A stretch of DNA of 64,000 nt from Streptomonospora nanhaiensis (GCF_013410565.1 NZ_JACCFO010000001.1:4712001-4776000); one strand, 5' to 3'; shown: positions 27,246-36,224, numbered from the stretch's first letter. Notes: generated by a model from the sequence alone, not told the origin. Program-made: numbers and translations.

Positions 27246-27277
27246 AGCGGCCGGCCGCCCCACGGCGGCCGGCCGCT
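27246..27277 (+). terminator. hairpin terminator after sigR-rsrA
   Basis: AGCGGCCGGCCGCC (27246-27259) and GGCGGCCGGCCGCT (27264-27277) form a perfect 14-bp stem with a 4-base loop. No T-run follows. Confidence 0.72.
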
Positions 27278-27829
27278 GCGTCGTGTCCGGGGGCGCCGGC
27301 GTCCTTCGCGGCGCCGTTGCGGCCGCGCCCGGCCGGGGAATGGCGGGCGGGGGGATCCCGCTGCCGCCGGCGGCCATTTCCCCACCCCTCGCGGAGCGTG
27401 TTCGGCGCGGGCTGGGCGCGCCTATTTTCTGGTGTTTTCAGGGAAAATGCGAGGGATTGTTGTTCATCGGTGCCGGGGTTCCGCTTTTTGGTCACCGGCT
27501 GCCCTCTGGGCGGGCCGCGACACGCCCGGGTGCGTTCCTGATTTTGGTCAAAAATTGGACGAGCCGGTGTGCCGGGGCTATCCGGAGTGGTGCGGCGCAT
27601 GTGACTACACAGCGTCATATCCCGAGGTCGATGGGGCCGCCGCAAGGGGGCGTTCTTCGCGGAATGGGCGGCGAATGCCGGGGGAGGCGGGTGCGCACCC
27701 GTGGCGGAGCGTGATCAGCATATCTACGATGCTGATTCGGATTTCCTCATTCCACGGAATCGGGGCCTGGCGTTTCCCCCACCCGGCGGCCGGGCCGGTC
27801 TGGGGAAATCGGGGTGCTCGCGCCGCCCG
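27278..27829. other. gene-poor region between rsrA and the small Trp-rich ORF
   Basis: About 550 bases with no gene that I can support. Parts (27420-27470, 27530-27570, 27710-27760) are clearly AT-richer than the flanking genes. Open frames of 100-143 codons cross it, but they lack ribosome sites, use poor codons for this genome and resemble no family. Confidence 0.5.
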
Positions 27830-27859
27830 TTAAACTGGCCAACATATTCACCGTATGGG
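27830..27859 (+). promoter_or_regulatory. candidate promoter for the small ORF and HD-domain genes
   Basis: TTAAAC (27830-27835), an 18-bp spacer and TATGGG (27854-27859) stand in an AT-rich block 72 bases before the 28-codon ORF. The elements are imperfect but placed suitably for the ORF and the two HD genes. Confidence 0.45.
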
Positions 27860-27931
27860 GCAATTCGCGCCCCGCGCCCATGGGGGAGCTTGCCGGGCGC
27901 GGCGGCGCCGATCCGTAAGAGGGGGACGACC

Positions 27932-28018
27932 ATGGCCGCACTCACCGCTGAAATGGTCCCGATGGCGTTCAACGCGACCGGCATCGAGACGACCGTGAAC
28001 GGTTGGACCTGGTGGTAG
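27932..28018 (+). CDS. 28-aa peptide ending in GWTWW, upstream of HD-domain genes
   Basis: A short ORF from ATG 27932 to TAG 28018. A purine-rich AGAGGGGGA ends six bases before the ATG. The peptide is weakly acidic, without a membrane segment: an N-terminal MAALTAEMVPMAF part, then NATGIETTV and the end NGWTWW, with three Trp codons among the last four before the stop. I do not recognise it. It lies 58 bases before the first HD gene and probably shares its transcript. It could be a signalling peptide for the HD proteins or a regulatory nascent peptide responding to Trp-tRNA supply; both are guesses. It might also be chance. Confidence 0.5.
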   Translation: MAALTAEMVPMAFNATGIETTVNGWTWW

Positions 28019-28076
28019 AACGGGATCGATGAAACGATGACGGTTCGGTCGGCTTTGGGGTGGGAGGTACCAGAAA

Positions 28077-29429
28077 TTGCGTTCGCTTCCTGGAGCGGCG
28101 CGGTTGTACGTCGGCCTCGTCGTTCTCGGCGCCATCGCCGTCATGGCGCTCGGGCCGTACGAGGGCATCGATCCCGCCACCCTGGTGCTGCTCATCATCC
28201 TGATGGTGGTCGCCGAGACCATCGGCACCACCATCGACACCGGCCGAGCCGGAATCTCGCCCAGCGTCTCCGTCTCCCTGGCCGCCATCGTGCTGGTCGG
28301 CCCGGTCGGGGTGGCGGTGGCGACCTTCTTCTCCACCCCCTTCATCCTGCGTCGGCAGAACTTCGTCAAGCGGCTGTTCAACGGCGGCCAGTACGCGCTG
28401 GCCGGCTACGCCGCCGGGCACGTCTACCTCGCCCTGGGGGGTGAGCTGGGGCCGCCCCAGCACGACGACTTCCCGTGGGCGCTGGTGCCCTTCTGCGCCG
28501 CCCTGCTGGTGCACTCGGCCATCAACGGCGCGCTGATGGGCGGCCTGATGTGGTACCTCGGCGTGGTGCACCTGCGCCGCCCGCACCGCATCCGCTGGCG
28601 CACCCTGGCCACCCTGGAGCTGGCGTCCCTGGGCTACGGCATGCTCGGCCTGTTCATCGCCGCCATCTGGGGGGTGGTGGGCGCCCTGGCCATCCTGCTG
28701 GTGCTGCTGCCGCTGTTCATCGCGCGGTGGGCGTTCGACCAGTGCGTGGCCGAGCAGCGCGCGCACGAGGCCACCCTGGCCACCCTGTGCCAGGCCGTCG
28801 AGACCAAGGACTACTACACGCGCGGCCACTGCATGCGCGTCGCCAAGGCCTCGGCCATGATCGCCCAGGAGCTGGGCATGCACGCCGAGCGGGTGCAGAC
28901 CATCCGCTACGCCGGGATGCTGCACGACGTCGGCAAGCTGGGCGTGCCCACCAAGGTGCTGCAGAAGCCCGGCAAGCTCACCGAGGAGGAGTACGCCGCC
29001 ATCCAGCTGCACCCGATGCGCGGCTACGAGATCGTCCGCGAGATCGGGTTCCTCGACGAGGCGCTGGCCGGGATCATGCACCACCACGAGCGCATGGACG
29101 GGCGCGGCTACCCCATGGGGCTGGCCGGCCACGACATCCCCGAGTTCGCGCGGATCATCTCGGTGGCCGACGCCTTCGACTGCATGACCTCCACCCGGTC
29201 CTACCGCAAGGCCCGCTCGATCGAGGAGGCCATCGACGAGCTGCGGCGCGGCGCCGGCCCGCAGTTCGACCCCACGATGGTCGACGCCCTGATCGCGGCG
29301 GTGGGCGAGCAGGGCTGGGAGTCGCCCGACATCGTGGAGCCGCCCAGCGACGACGAGTCCGCCGAGGTCGCCAGCCAGGACCACGACGACCCCAGCGTTC
29401 CGCTGCGCGTCGCGGGGGAGGCCGAGTGA
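28077..29429 (+). CDS. membrane HD-GYP-type phosphohydrolase
   Basis: A 450-residue protein with about six N-terminal hydrophobic segments (residues 9-220) and a cytoplasmic HD domain. The domain has RGHCMRVAKAS near residue 243, the metal pair MLHDVGKLG near 282, then HHHERMDGRGYP near 342 and DAFDCMTSTRSYR near 370, so all HD-GYP landmarks are present. Such proteins usually hydrolyse cyclic dinucleotides. The TTG start at 28077 has GGGAGG nine bases upstream. It overlaps the second HD gene at the stop codon. Confidence 0.87.
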   Translation: MRSLPGAARLYVGLVVLGAIAVMALGPYEGIDPATLVLLIILMVVAETIGTTIDTGRAGISPSVSVSLAAIVLVGPVGVAVATFFSTPFILRRQNFVKRLFNGGQYALAGYAAGHVYLALGGELGPPQHDDFPWALVPFCAALLVHSAINGALMGGLMWYLGVVHLRRPHRIRWRTLATLELASLGYGMLGLFIAAIWGVVGALAILLVLLPLFIARWAFDQCVAEQRAHEATLATLCQAVETKDYYTRGHCMRVAKASAMIAQELGMHAERVQTIRYAGMLHDVGKLGVPTKVLQKPGKLTEEEYAAIQLHPMRGYEIVREIGFLDEALAGIMHHHERMDGRGYPMGLAGHDIPEFARIISVADAFDCMTSTRSYRKARSIEEAIDELRRGAGPQFDPTMVDALIAAVGEQGWESPDIVEPPSDDESAEVASQDHDDPSVPLRVAGEAE

Positions 29430-30736
29430 TGATGACCCGCGACGCGCAGGGCACGCACCCGCCGCGCACCGCGCGCCGCTGGGGGGTGCGCGAACCAATG
29501 CGCTCCCTGGTCATCGTGGTGGCGGCGGCCTTCTCCGGCGGGTCGCTGCTGTGGACCCTGGTCACCGGGTTCGTCGACCCCCGCACCGCGCTGGCGTTCG
29601 GGGTGCTCATCGCCGTGGGCGAGCTGGCCCGCATCACCCTGCCGGGCCACCGCGAGGTCGCGCCCGTGGCCTCGGCCGGCGCCATCGGCTACACCTTCCT
29701 GCTCAGCATCGGCGGCCACGCCGTCCACCACTCGTCGTGGCAGGTCCTGGCGGTGGTCACCATGGGGTTCGCTCTGGGCGAACTCCCGCACATCGCCGCC
29801 GGGCGCACCCCCGACTGGGGCGACCTCGCCCGCCGCGTGATGATCATCGTGGTGATGACCCTGCCGTTCCGGCCCTACGTCTCGGAGCTGGCGCCCACGC
29901 CGCAGACGATCGACTGGTGGCTGGTCCTGGTGATCATGGCGGGCCTGGTGCTCGCCGGCTGGCTCACCGACGCCGTGATCGCCGCCGCCATCCGCGCCGA
30001 GCCGCTGCGCGGCAGGTTCGCCGTTGCGCTGCGCGACGAGCTGCGCGCCCACTCCGGCCTGGGCATGGCCATCGGCTCCTCGGGCATCCTCATCGCGCTG
30101 GCCAGCTCGGTCACCGGCCTGGCCGGGCTGCTGGTGTTCACGGCGCCGCTGCTGGTCACCCAGGTCGCGTTCCGCCGCTTCGCCGAGATCCGGCTCACCT
30201 ACCTGCAGACCGTGCGCGCGCTGTCGCGGGTCACCGAGGTCGGCGGATACGTGGCCACCGGCCACTCCCGGCGGGTCAGCCGCCTGGCCAAGACCATCGG
30301 CACCGAGCTGGGCATGCGCGAGTCGGAGCTGCTGGAGCTGGAGTACGCCGCGCTGATGCACGACATCGGCCAGCTCTCCCTGCGCGACCCCATCGCCAAC
30401 GGCGCCACCGTCTACGCCCTGCCGCGCGAGCAGCGGCGCATCGCCGAGCTGGGGTCGGCGGTCATCCGCGAGACCGGCGTGCTCGACACCGTGGCCGAGC
30501 TGGTCCGGCGCCAGTGCGAGCCCTGCACCGGCGACAGCGGCAACGACCCCCCGCCGCTGGGCAGCCGGATCATCAAGGTCGCCAACGCCATCGACGACCT
30601 GGTCAGCGACTCCGCCGACTCCGAGCGGGTGCAGTCGGCGCTGGAGCGGCTGCGCATGGACGCCGGCACCGAGTACGACCCCGAGGTGGTCGAGGCCGCG
30701 GCCCGCGTCATCGCCCGGTCCAGCGAGCGCCGCTGA
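29429..30736 (+). CDS. membrane HD-domain protein, degenerate partner
   Basis: A 435-residue relative of the preceding gene with several hydrophobic segments (about residues 20-245) and a C-terminal HD domain. The first histidine region ATGHSRRVSRLA and the HD pair LMHDIGQLS remain, but the HHE and DGxGYP block is replaced by a stretch with RRQCEPCTGDSGN, so it is probably not a full HD-GYP enzyme. I chose the ATG at 29429, eight bases after GGGGGAG; a GTG three bases earlier is possible. The start overlaps the first gene's stop. It may act as a regulatory or heterodimer partner (inference). Confidence 0.82.
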   Translation: MMTRDAQGTHPPRTARRWGVREPMRSLVIVVAAAFSGGSLLWTLVTGFVDPRTALAFGVLIAVGELARITLPGHREVAPVASAGAIGYTFLLSIGGHAVHHSSWQVLAVVTMGFALGELPHIAAGRTPDWGDLARRVMIIVVMTLPFRPYVSELAPTPQTIDWWLVLVIMAGLVLAGWLTDAVIAAAIRAEPLRGRFAVALRDELRAHSGLGMAIGSSGILIALASSVTGLAGLLVFTAPLLVTQVAFRRFAEIRLTYLQTVRALSRVTEVGGYVATGHSRRVSRLAKTIGTELGMRESELLELEYAALMHDIGQLSLRDPIANGATVYALPREQRRIAELGSAVIRETGVLDTVAELVRRQCEPCTGDSGNDPPPLGSRIIKVANAIDDLVSDSADSERVQSALERLRMDAGTEYDPEVVEAAARVIARSSERR

Positions 30737-30866
30737 CCGCTGCCCCTGGCGTGCGCGGGCGTACGGCGGGTAGTGCCCACAGGCGAGGGCACCGTCCGCG
30801 CGGCGCGCACCCCGGGTGCGGCCCGCGGCCGGTCGAAGCCCGCGACGTCCCGTTGAGGAGTGCGCA

Positions 30867-31082
30867 ATGGCCGAGATCCGCGCCGAGATGGTGGCGAACG
30901 TCTTCAAGGTGAACGCGGCCGAGGGCGACCGCGTGGACGAAGGCGACACCCTGTTCGTTCTGGAGTCCATGAAGATGGAGGTCCCGGTCCAGGTCGAGGA
31001 CCCCGGCCGGGTCATCAGCATCCAGGTGGACGAGGGCGACGTCGTGCAGGAGGGCGACCTGCTGGCGGTCGTGGAGTCCTGA
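30867..31082 (+). CDS. biotinyl/lipoyl attachment carrier protein
   Basis: A 71-residue free-standing biotinyl-lipoyl domain. The hammerhead hairpin carries ESMKMEVPV near residues 33-41, with the lysine between two methionines that is biotinylated in BCCP domains. No carboxylase subunits are nearby, so its partner is unknown. TTGAGGAG precedes the ATG at 30867. The thioesterase gene follows 56 bases later. Confidence 0.88.
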   Translation: MAEIRAEMVANVFKVNAAEGDRVDEGDTLFVLESMKMEVPVQVEDPGRVISIQVDEGDVVQEGDLLAVVES

Positions 31083-31138
31083 CCCCCGCCCGCGCGGGCC
31101 GGCCCGCCCGGCCGCGCGCTGGGGTAGGTTCGTGCGCC

Positions 31139-31522
31139 ATGGCCATCACCGAAGGACTCCGGGGCGCCGCCGAACTGCGGGTGGGCGCCGAGGACACCGC
31201 CGCCGCCCTGGGCAGCGGAGACGTCGACGTGCTGGGCACCCCGCGCGCGCTCGCGCTGGCCGAGGCCGCCACGGTGGCCGCCCTCACCGGCCGCCTCGCC
31301 GAGGGCGAGACCACGGTGGGCACCGAGGTCGCGCTGTCGCACCTGGCGGCCTCGCCCGTGGGCGCCGTGGTCCGCGCCGAGGCGCGGCTGCGCCTGGTCG
31401 ACGGCCGGCGCCTGGTCTTCGACGTCGCCCTGGCCCATCCCGACGGCCGCGCGGTGGCGCGCGGCACGGTCGAGCGGGTGGTGGTGAACCGCGCCCGGTT
31501 CACCGCCGGGGCCCGCGCCTAG
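31139..31522 (+). CDS. thioesterase family protein (hotdog fold, FlK-like)
   Basis: A 127-residue hotdog-fold protein. The ALALAEAATVAAL helix near residue 40 and the VGTEVALSHLAASPVGAVVRAEARL strands near 62 match thioesterases related to fluoroacetyl-CoA thioesterase FlK; the short N-terminus and single domain fit the family length. Substrate unknown. TAGGTT ends eight bases before the ATG with no Shine-Dalgarno. It converges on the TPP-enzyme gene with a four-base overlap of stops. Confidence 0.8.
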   Translation: MAITEGLRGAAELRVGAEDTAAALGSGDVDVLGTPRALALAEAATVAALTGRLAEGETTVGTEVALSHLAASPVGAVVRAEARLRLVDGRRLVFDVALAHPDGRAVARGTVERVVVNRARFTAGARA

Positions 31523-33198
31523 ACCCCCATGGTCTTGCGCGGGTAGACGTTGCCGGGGTCGGTGGCGATGTTGACCAGGTAGGGCACCCCGGAGTCGAAC
31601 GCGCGGCGCAGGGCCGGGCCGATCTCGGCGGGGTCGGTGACCAGTTCGCCGCCGCCGCCCAGGGCCCGCACGACCTCGTCGTAGCGGGTCTGGGGGGTCA
31701 GTTCGGCGATCACGTCGTAGCCGTAGATCATCTGCATGGGCGCCTTCTCCAGGCCCCAGATGCCGTTGTTGCCGCACACCATCACCACCGGCAGCCGGTG
31801 GCGCACCAGGGTGTCGACGTCCATCAGCGAGAACCCGGCGGCGCCGTCGCCCAGCAGGGTCACGACCTGGGAGGAGGGCCGCGACAGCCGGGCGGCGATG
31901 GAGTAGCCCATGCCGGTGCCCAGGCAGCCGAACGGGCCGGGGTCCAGCCACTGGCCGGGGTGCTTGGGCTCGATGTACTTGCCGGCGTAGGAGACGAAGT
32001 CGCCGCCGTCGCCGATCACGACCGCGTCGTCGTCCAGCAGCCGGTTCAGTTCGCCGTAGACGCGCGCCGGGTGGATGGGGTCGGCGTCGCTGGCCAGGGC
32101 CTCGGCGTCGGCGGCGACGGCCGCTGCCGCCGCCTCGGCGATCTCGGCGCGCCAGCGGGCCGCCGCCGCCGTGGGCTTGGCGGCCTCGGCGATCCCGCGC
32201 AGCGCCGCCGACAGGTCGCCGGACACCGCGGCCACCGGGGTCATGTGCCGGGTGAGCTGGGCGGGGGAGTCGGCCACGTGCACCACCTTGGCCGGCGGCG
32301 CGCCGTCCCTGCCGCCGAACAGGCCGTGGCCCAGCCGGAAGTCCAGCGGGGTGCCCACGACCACCACGAGGTCGGCGCGGCCCAGCGCGGCGCCGCGCGC
32401 GCGGCTGGCCAGCAGCGGGTGGCCGCCCGGGAGCACGCCGCGGCCCTGGCCGTTGGTGACGACCGGCACCCCCAGTTCCTCGGCGGCCTCCAGGGCGGCC
32501 CGCTCGGCGCCGTCGAGCCAGACGTCGGAGCCGTAGACGAGCACCGGGCGCTCGGCCTCGCTCAGCAGCCGGGCGACCTCGGCGACGGCCTCGGGGTCGG
32601 GGGTGCGGTCGGCGGGCGCGGGGGCGCCGGCGAGGTCGGTCTCGGCCTGGTCGTAGAGCCGGTCCATGGGGATGTCGAGGAAGACCGGGCCGCGGTGCGC
32701 GGTGTTGGCCAGCATGGCGGCCTCGTCCACGGCCGCGCCGATCCCGTCGGTGGCGTGCACGGTCCAGGCGCGCTTGGTGATGGTCTCCAGCAGCGGCGGC
32801 TGGTCCAGTTCCTGCAGCAGGCCCTGCCCCCACCGGCCGTCAGGGGCCCGGCCGCCGACCACCACCAGCGGCGAGCCGTTGAAGTGGGCGGTGGCCACGC
32901 CGCTGACGACGTTGGTGACCCCCGGGCCGGCGGTCACCACGGCCAGGCCGGCGCGGCGGGTGAGCTTGCCGACGGCCTCGGCCGCGAACACCGCGGTCTG
33001 CTCGTGGCGGACGTCCAGCAGCCGCATGGTGGGCTCGGGCTTCACCGCGCCGTCGTAGAGCGGGAAGACGTGGCCGCCGCTGAGGGTGAACATCGTGTCG
33101 ATGCCGTGGTGGCGGGCGACCTCGACGGCGTGTGTGCCGCCGTGGCCGGACAGGCGGCCGTGGAAAGGGGTCGGCGGGGAGGGCGGCGGCGTGGGCAT
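31519..33198 (-). CDS. thiamine-pyrophosphate enzyme, acetolactate-synthase-like
   Basis: A 559-residue ThDP enzyme with three domains: N-terminal PYR domain (VRHEQTAVFAAEA holds the catalytic Glu near residue 65; AGPGVTNVVSGVA follows), a central FAD/ADP-like domain, and a C-terminal PP domain with GDGAAGFSLMDVDTL...CGNNGIWG as the ThDP/Mg motif. It resembles the acetolactate synthase/oxalyl-CoA decarboxylase group. No small subunit gene ilvN is adjacent, so it is probably not the biosynthetic ALS. The ATG at 33198 is 13 bases after AAGGAG; a GTG at 33210 sits too close to it. Confidence 0.82.
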   Translation of the reverse strand: MPTPPPSPPTPFHGRLSGHGGTHAVEVARHHGIDTMFTLSGGHVFPLYDGAVKPEPTMRLLDVRHEQTAVFAAEAVGKLTRRAGLAVVTAGPGVTNVVSGVATAHFNGSPLVVVGGRAPDGRWGQGLLQELDQPPLLETITKRAWTVHATDGIGAAVDEAAMLANTAHRGPVFLDIPMDRLYDQAETDLAGAPAPADRTPDPEAVAEVARLLSEAERPVLVYGSDVWLDGAERAALEAAEELGVPVVTNGQGRGVLPGGHPLLASRARGAALGRADLVVVVGTPLDFRLGHGLFGGRDGAPPAKVVHVADSPAQLTRHMTPVAAVSGDLSAALRGIAEAAKPTAAAARWRAEIAEAAAAAVAADAEALASDADPIHPARVYGELNRLLDDDAVVIGDGGDFVSYAGKYIEPKHPGQWLDPGPFGCLGTGMGYSIAARLSRPSSQVVTLLGDGAAGFSLMDVDTLVRHRLPVVMVCGNNGIWGLEKAPMQMIYGYDVIAELTPQTRYDEVVRALGGGGELVTDPAEIGPALRRAFDSGVPYLVNIATDPGNVYPRKTMGV

Positions 33199-33332
33199 GC
33201 TGGGCGGCACACTCCTTTTGGGTGCGGCGGGGGCGGTGGGGCGGGGCCCACCGATGCTACCGGTGGGTAAGTCGCCCCGAGCCTAGTGACACCGCCCACA
33301 CCCGGGCAAGGGGCAGGGGCGGGCCCGGCCGG

Positions 33333-34076
33333 TCACTCCACCTCGGGCGGGCGCAGCCGGGTGACGAACTTGTACCGGTCGCCGCGGTAGAGCGAGCGCA
33401 CCCACTCCACCGGGTGGCCCTCGCCGTCGAAGCTGTGCTGGCAGTGCAGCACCAGGGGCAGGCCGACGTCCACGCCCAGCAGCCGCGCCTCGTTGGGGGT
33501 GGCCAGCACGGTCTCGATGGTGGCCTCGGCCTCGACCAGGCGGACCTCGTAGGCGCTGGCCAGCGCCTCGTACAGCGAGGCGTAGCGGTCGAGCTGGCGG
33601 CGCAGGCCCGGAAAGCGCCGGGCCGCCAGGTGGGCGGTCTCCACCGCCATGGGCTCGCCGTTGGCCAGCCGCAGCCGCTCGATGCGCAGCACCCGCCCGC
33701 CCGAGCGGATCGCCAGCAGCTCGGCCAGCTGGTCGTCGGCGTTGATGTAGCTCACGTCGAGGATGCGGGTGGCCGGGTGCAGCCCGTGGGAGCGCATCTC
33801 CTGGGTGTAGCTGGTGAGCTGGAGCACCTGGGCGACCTTGGGCTTGGCCACGAACGTGCCCTTGCCCTGGATGCGCAGCAGCCGGCCCTCGACCACCATC
33901 TCGGTCAGCGCCTGGCGCACGGTTGTGCGCGAGGTGCCGAACTGGGCCGCGAGCGCGCGCTCCGGCGGGACCGGGTTGCCGGCCGGCATGGCCTCGATGA
34001 GTTCCAGGAGCAGCTTCTTGACCTGGTAGTACTTTGGAACTCGGTGACCGTCTTCGAGCGTTCGCTGACCCGTCAC
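33333..34076 (-). CDS. dasR: GntR/HutC-family regulator DasR
   Basis: A 247-residue regulator closely resembling Streptomyces DasR. The wHTH domain has [11 protein letters not shown], then [28 protein letters not shown] and [20 protein letters not shown]; the UTRA effector domain follows with [17 protein letters not shown] and the ending [15 protein letters not shown]. DasR controls chitin and N-acetylglucosamine use and development, and amino-sugar phosphates relieve binding. The GTG at 34076 has GGAGGGG at good spacing; the frame extends to 34106 but without a ribosome site. A dre-like operator lies 32 bases upstream. Confidence 0.92.
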   Translation of the reverse strand: MTGQRTLEDGHRVPKYYQVKKLLLELIEAMPAGNPVPPERALAAQFGTSRTTVRQALTEMVVEGRLLRIQGKGTFVAKPKVAQVLQLTSYTQEMRSHGLHPATRILDVSYINADDQLAELLAIRSGGRVLRIERLRLANGEPMAVETAHLAARRFPGLRRQLDRYASLYEALASAYEVRLVEAEATIETVLATPNEARLLGVDVGLPLVLHCQHSFDGEGHPVEWVRSLYRGDRYKFVTRLRPPEVE

Positions 34077-34107
34077 GTCGGACCCCTCCACCGCTTCCCC
34101 GGACACT

Positions 34108-34136
34108 ATTGGTTTGGACCACTGGTCGAGTGCATT
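34108..34136. promoter_or_regulatory. dre-like DasR operator with adjacent second half-site
   Basis: ATTGGTTTGGACCACT (34108-34123) matches 13 of 16 bases of the known dre consensus ACTGGTCTAGACCACT. A second, weaker match (11 of 16) starts inside it at 34121 (ACTGGTCGAGTGCATT). On the minus strand a TAGTGT -10 lies just downstream, so binding would repress dasR. It also lies 51 bases before the divergent kinase gene. Confidence 0.75.
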
Positions 34137-34173
34137 CCTATGAGTATGCCCGCAACCGTGGGATGATTTGTTA

Positions 34174-35727
34174 GTGCCTCACCTCAGTGATCTCATCCGA
34201 CGCTATACGGCGCTCAAGACCGCCGATCTGGAGTGGTTCCACTCCCTGGTGTCGGACTGGCAGCTCCTGGCCGACCTCTCCTTCGCCGACCTGGTGCTCT
34301 GGGTGCGGCTGCGCGACGACACCGGGTGGGTGGCGGTCTCGCAGATGCGCCCGACCACGGGCCCCACGGCCTTCCAGGACGACCTGGTCGAGACCGTGCT
34401 GCGCGACGGCGACGTGACCGAGATCGCGGCGCCGCCCGAGCCCACCAGGGTGTCCGGCCGGCGCGGCCTGATCGACCGCGCCTGGACCGAGGGCCGCATC
34501 TGCCGCGAGGGCGACCCCGACTGGTCGGGCGGGGTCCCGGTGCGCGAGGAGACCATCCCGGTGCGCCGCGACGGCAAGCTGATCGGGGTGATCCAGCGCA
34601 GTACCAACCTCAGCTCGGCGCGCACGCCCAGCCGGCTGGAGCTGACCTACCTGCAGAGCGCCAGCGACCTCGCGCAGATGATCGCCGAGGGGGCCTTCCC
34701 CTTCAGCGACCAGGGGCCGCTGATGGTGCGCTCGCCCCGCGTGGGCGACGGCCTGCTGCGGCTGGACCAGGACGGCGAGGTGGTCTACGCCAGCCCCAAC
34801 GCGCTGTCGGCCTACCGGCGCCTGGGCCTGACCGCCGACCTGGTGGGCACCCGGCTGGCCCAGACCACGCTGGAGCTGGCGGCGGCCGGCGACGCCCGCG
34901 ACGAGTCGCTGACCTGGACCGCCGGCGGCCGCGTGCCCCAGGAGGCCGAGGTCGAGGCGCGCGGGTCCACCATCCAGCTGCGCTCCATCCCGCTGGTGGT
35001 GGGCGGTGTGCGGATCGGCGCGCTGGTCATGGTCCGCGACGTCACCGAGCTGCGGCGGCGCGAACGCGAGCTGATGACCAAGGACGCCACCATCCGCGAG
35101 ATCCACCACCGGGTGAAGAACAACCTGCAGACGGTGGCGGCGCTGCTGCGGCTCCAGTCGCGGCGGCTGCACGTGCCCGAGGGGCGGGCCGCCCTGGACG
35201 AGGCGGTGCGCCGGGTGGGCTCCATCGCCATCGTGCACGAGATGCTGTCGCACACCCCCGACGAGATCGTCGACTTCGACGACATCGCCGACCGGGTGAT
35301 CGAGATGGCGGCCGAGGTGTCCTCCACCGAGGCCGCCGTGGTGCCGCGCCGCTCGGGCCACTTCGGGCTGCTGTCGGCGCTGGTGGCCACCCCGCTGTCG
35401 ATGGTGCTCACCGAGCTGGTGCAGAATGCCGTGGAGCACGGGCTGTCCTACGGCCCCGGGCGGATCGAGGTCCGCGCCCAGCGCGTGGACCCCCCGCTCG
35501 ACGCCGAGGGGAGGGGCGGCCGGCTGCTGATCGAGGTCACCGACGACGGGGGAGGGCTGCCCGACGACTTCGACATGGAGAGCACGGCCAGCCTGGGCCT
35601 GCAGATCGTGCGGACGCTGGTCGTCGGCGAGCTGGGCGGCTCACTGGAGGTCAAGCCGCGCGAGGACGGCGGCACCCGGGTGGCCATCGAGCTGCCGGTG
35701 GAGCACCACACCGCGTCGCTGCCCTAG
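34174..35727 (+). CDS. pdtaS: PdtaS-like sensor histidine kinase (HisKA_2/HWE type)
   Basis: A 517-residue soluble histidine kinase. The N-terminal GAF-type domain begins with the [19 protein letters not shown] segment that closely resembles M. tuberculosis PdtaS; a PAS domain lies about 195-290; the HisKA_2 dimerisation helix [12 protein letters not shown] holds the phosphoacceptor near H311; and an HATPase domain has [10 protein letters not shown] and DDGGGLP. It lacks membrane segments. PdtaS signals to the ANTAR antiterminator PdtaR, which is not in this window. The GTG at 34174 has GATGAT six bases upstream and no Shine-Dalgarno. Its convergence with whiB1 is also seen in mycobacteria. 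Confidence 0.87.
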   Translation: MPHLSDLIRRYTALKTADLEWFHSLVSDWQLLADLSFADLVLWVRLRDDTGWVAVSQMRPTTGPTAFQDDLVETVLRDGDVTEIAAPPEPTRVSGRRGLIDRAWTEGRICREGDPDWSGGVPVREETIPVRRDGKLIGVIQRSTNLSSARTPSRLELTYLQSASDLAQMIAEGAFPFSDQGPLMVRSPRVGDGLLRLDQDGEVVYASPNALSAYRRLGLTADLVGTRLAQTTLELAAAGDARDESLTWTAGGRVPQEAEVEARGSTIQLRSIPLVVGGVRIGALVMVRDVTELRRRERELMTKDATIREIHHRVKNNLQTVAALLRLQSRRLHVPEGRAALDEAVRRVGSIAIVHEMLSHTPDEIVDFDDIADRVIEMAAEVSSTEAAVVPRRSGHFGLLSALVATPLSMVLTELVQNAVEHGLSYGPGRIEVRAQRVDPPLDAEGRGGRLLIEVTDDGGGLPDDFDMESTASLGLQIVRTLVVGELGGSLEVKPREDGGTRVAIELPVEHHTASLP

Positions 35728-35935
35728 CGGGGGAGCGGGCGGCCGGGGTGCGGGGGCCGGGACCGGCCGGCGGTGGGTCCGCTCCCGGCGGCGATCCCGC
35801 TTCTGCGGCCACGTCCGCTCCGGCACCGGGTGCGGCGGACGTGATAACAGAGGCGGGGTCACTGCGCGGACGGGGAGCGGCGCGGGCCGGTGCCCGGCGG
35901 GCCTGCTCGGGGGAAGTCCCGGGGGAGACGTCCGC

Positions 35936-36190
35936 TCAGGCGCGGAGCATGGCTCCCACGGGGGTGCGGCGGCGCTTCAGCGCGCGGCGTTCGTCCTCGC
36001 TCATGCCGCCCCAGACACCGCCGTCCTGGCCGGTCTCCAGCGCCCAGCGCAGACACGCGGCACTCACCGGACAGGAGCGGCACACGGCCTTGGCCTCTTC
36101 GATCTGGAGCACGGCCGGACCGGAGTTGCCGATGGGGAAGAACAGTTCGGGGTCCTCGTCACGGCAGGCGGCGTGGTGGCGCCAGTCCAT
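35936..36190 (-). CDS. whiB1: WhiB1-type transcriptional regulator
   Basis: An 84-residue WhiB protein of the essential WhiB1/WblE class. The start MDWRHHAACRDEDPELFFPIGN is the class signature; cysteines in AACR, AVCRSC and AAC bind the [4Fe-4S] cluster, and GGVWGGMSEDERRALKRRR forms the sigma contact and basic end. The cluster reacts with nitric oxide in known members. I chose the ATG at 36190, about ten bases after GAGGAG; a GTG at 36199 is too close to it. A CRP-like box lies 47 bases upstream. Confidence 0.94.
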   Translation of the reverse strand: MDWRHHAACRDEDPELFFPIGNSGPAVLQIEEAKAVCRSCPVSAACLRWALETGQDGGVWGGMSEDERRALKRRRTPVGAMLRA

Positions 36191-36224
36191 GCGGATCACT
36201 CCTCACAGTGAGGGAAGCGTGCGC

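Noticed and set aside
27283-27714. 143-codon ORF after rsrA
   Set aside because: No ribosome site, irregular codon use for this genome and no recognisable domain.
29201-32833. 1210-codon minus-strand frame across the HD pair, carrier protein, thioesterase and TPP enzyme
   Set aside because: It runs antisense to four plus-strand genes and is out of frame with the minus-strand TPP enzyme. No conserved motif is found.
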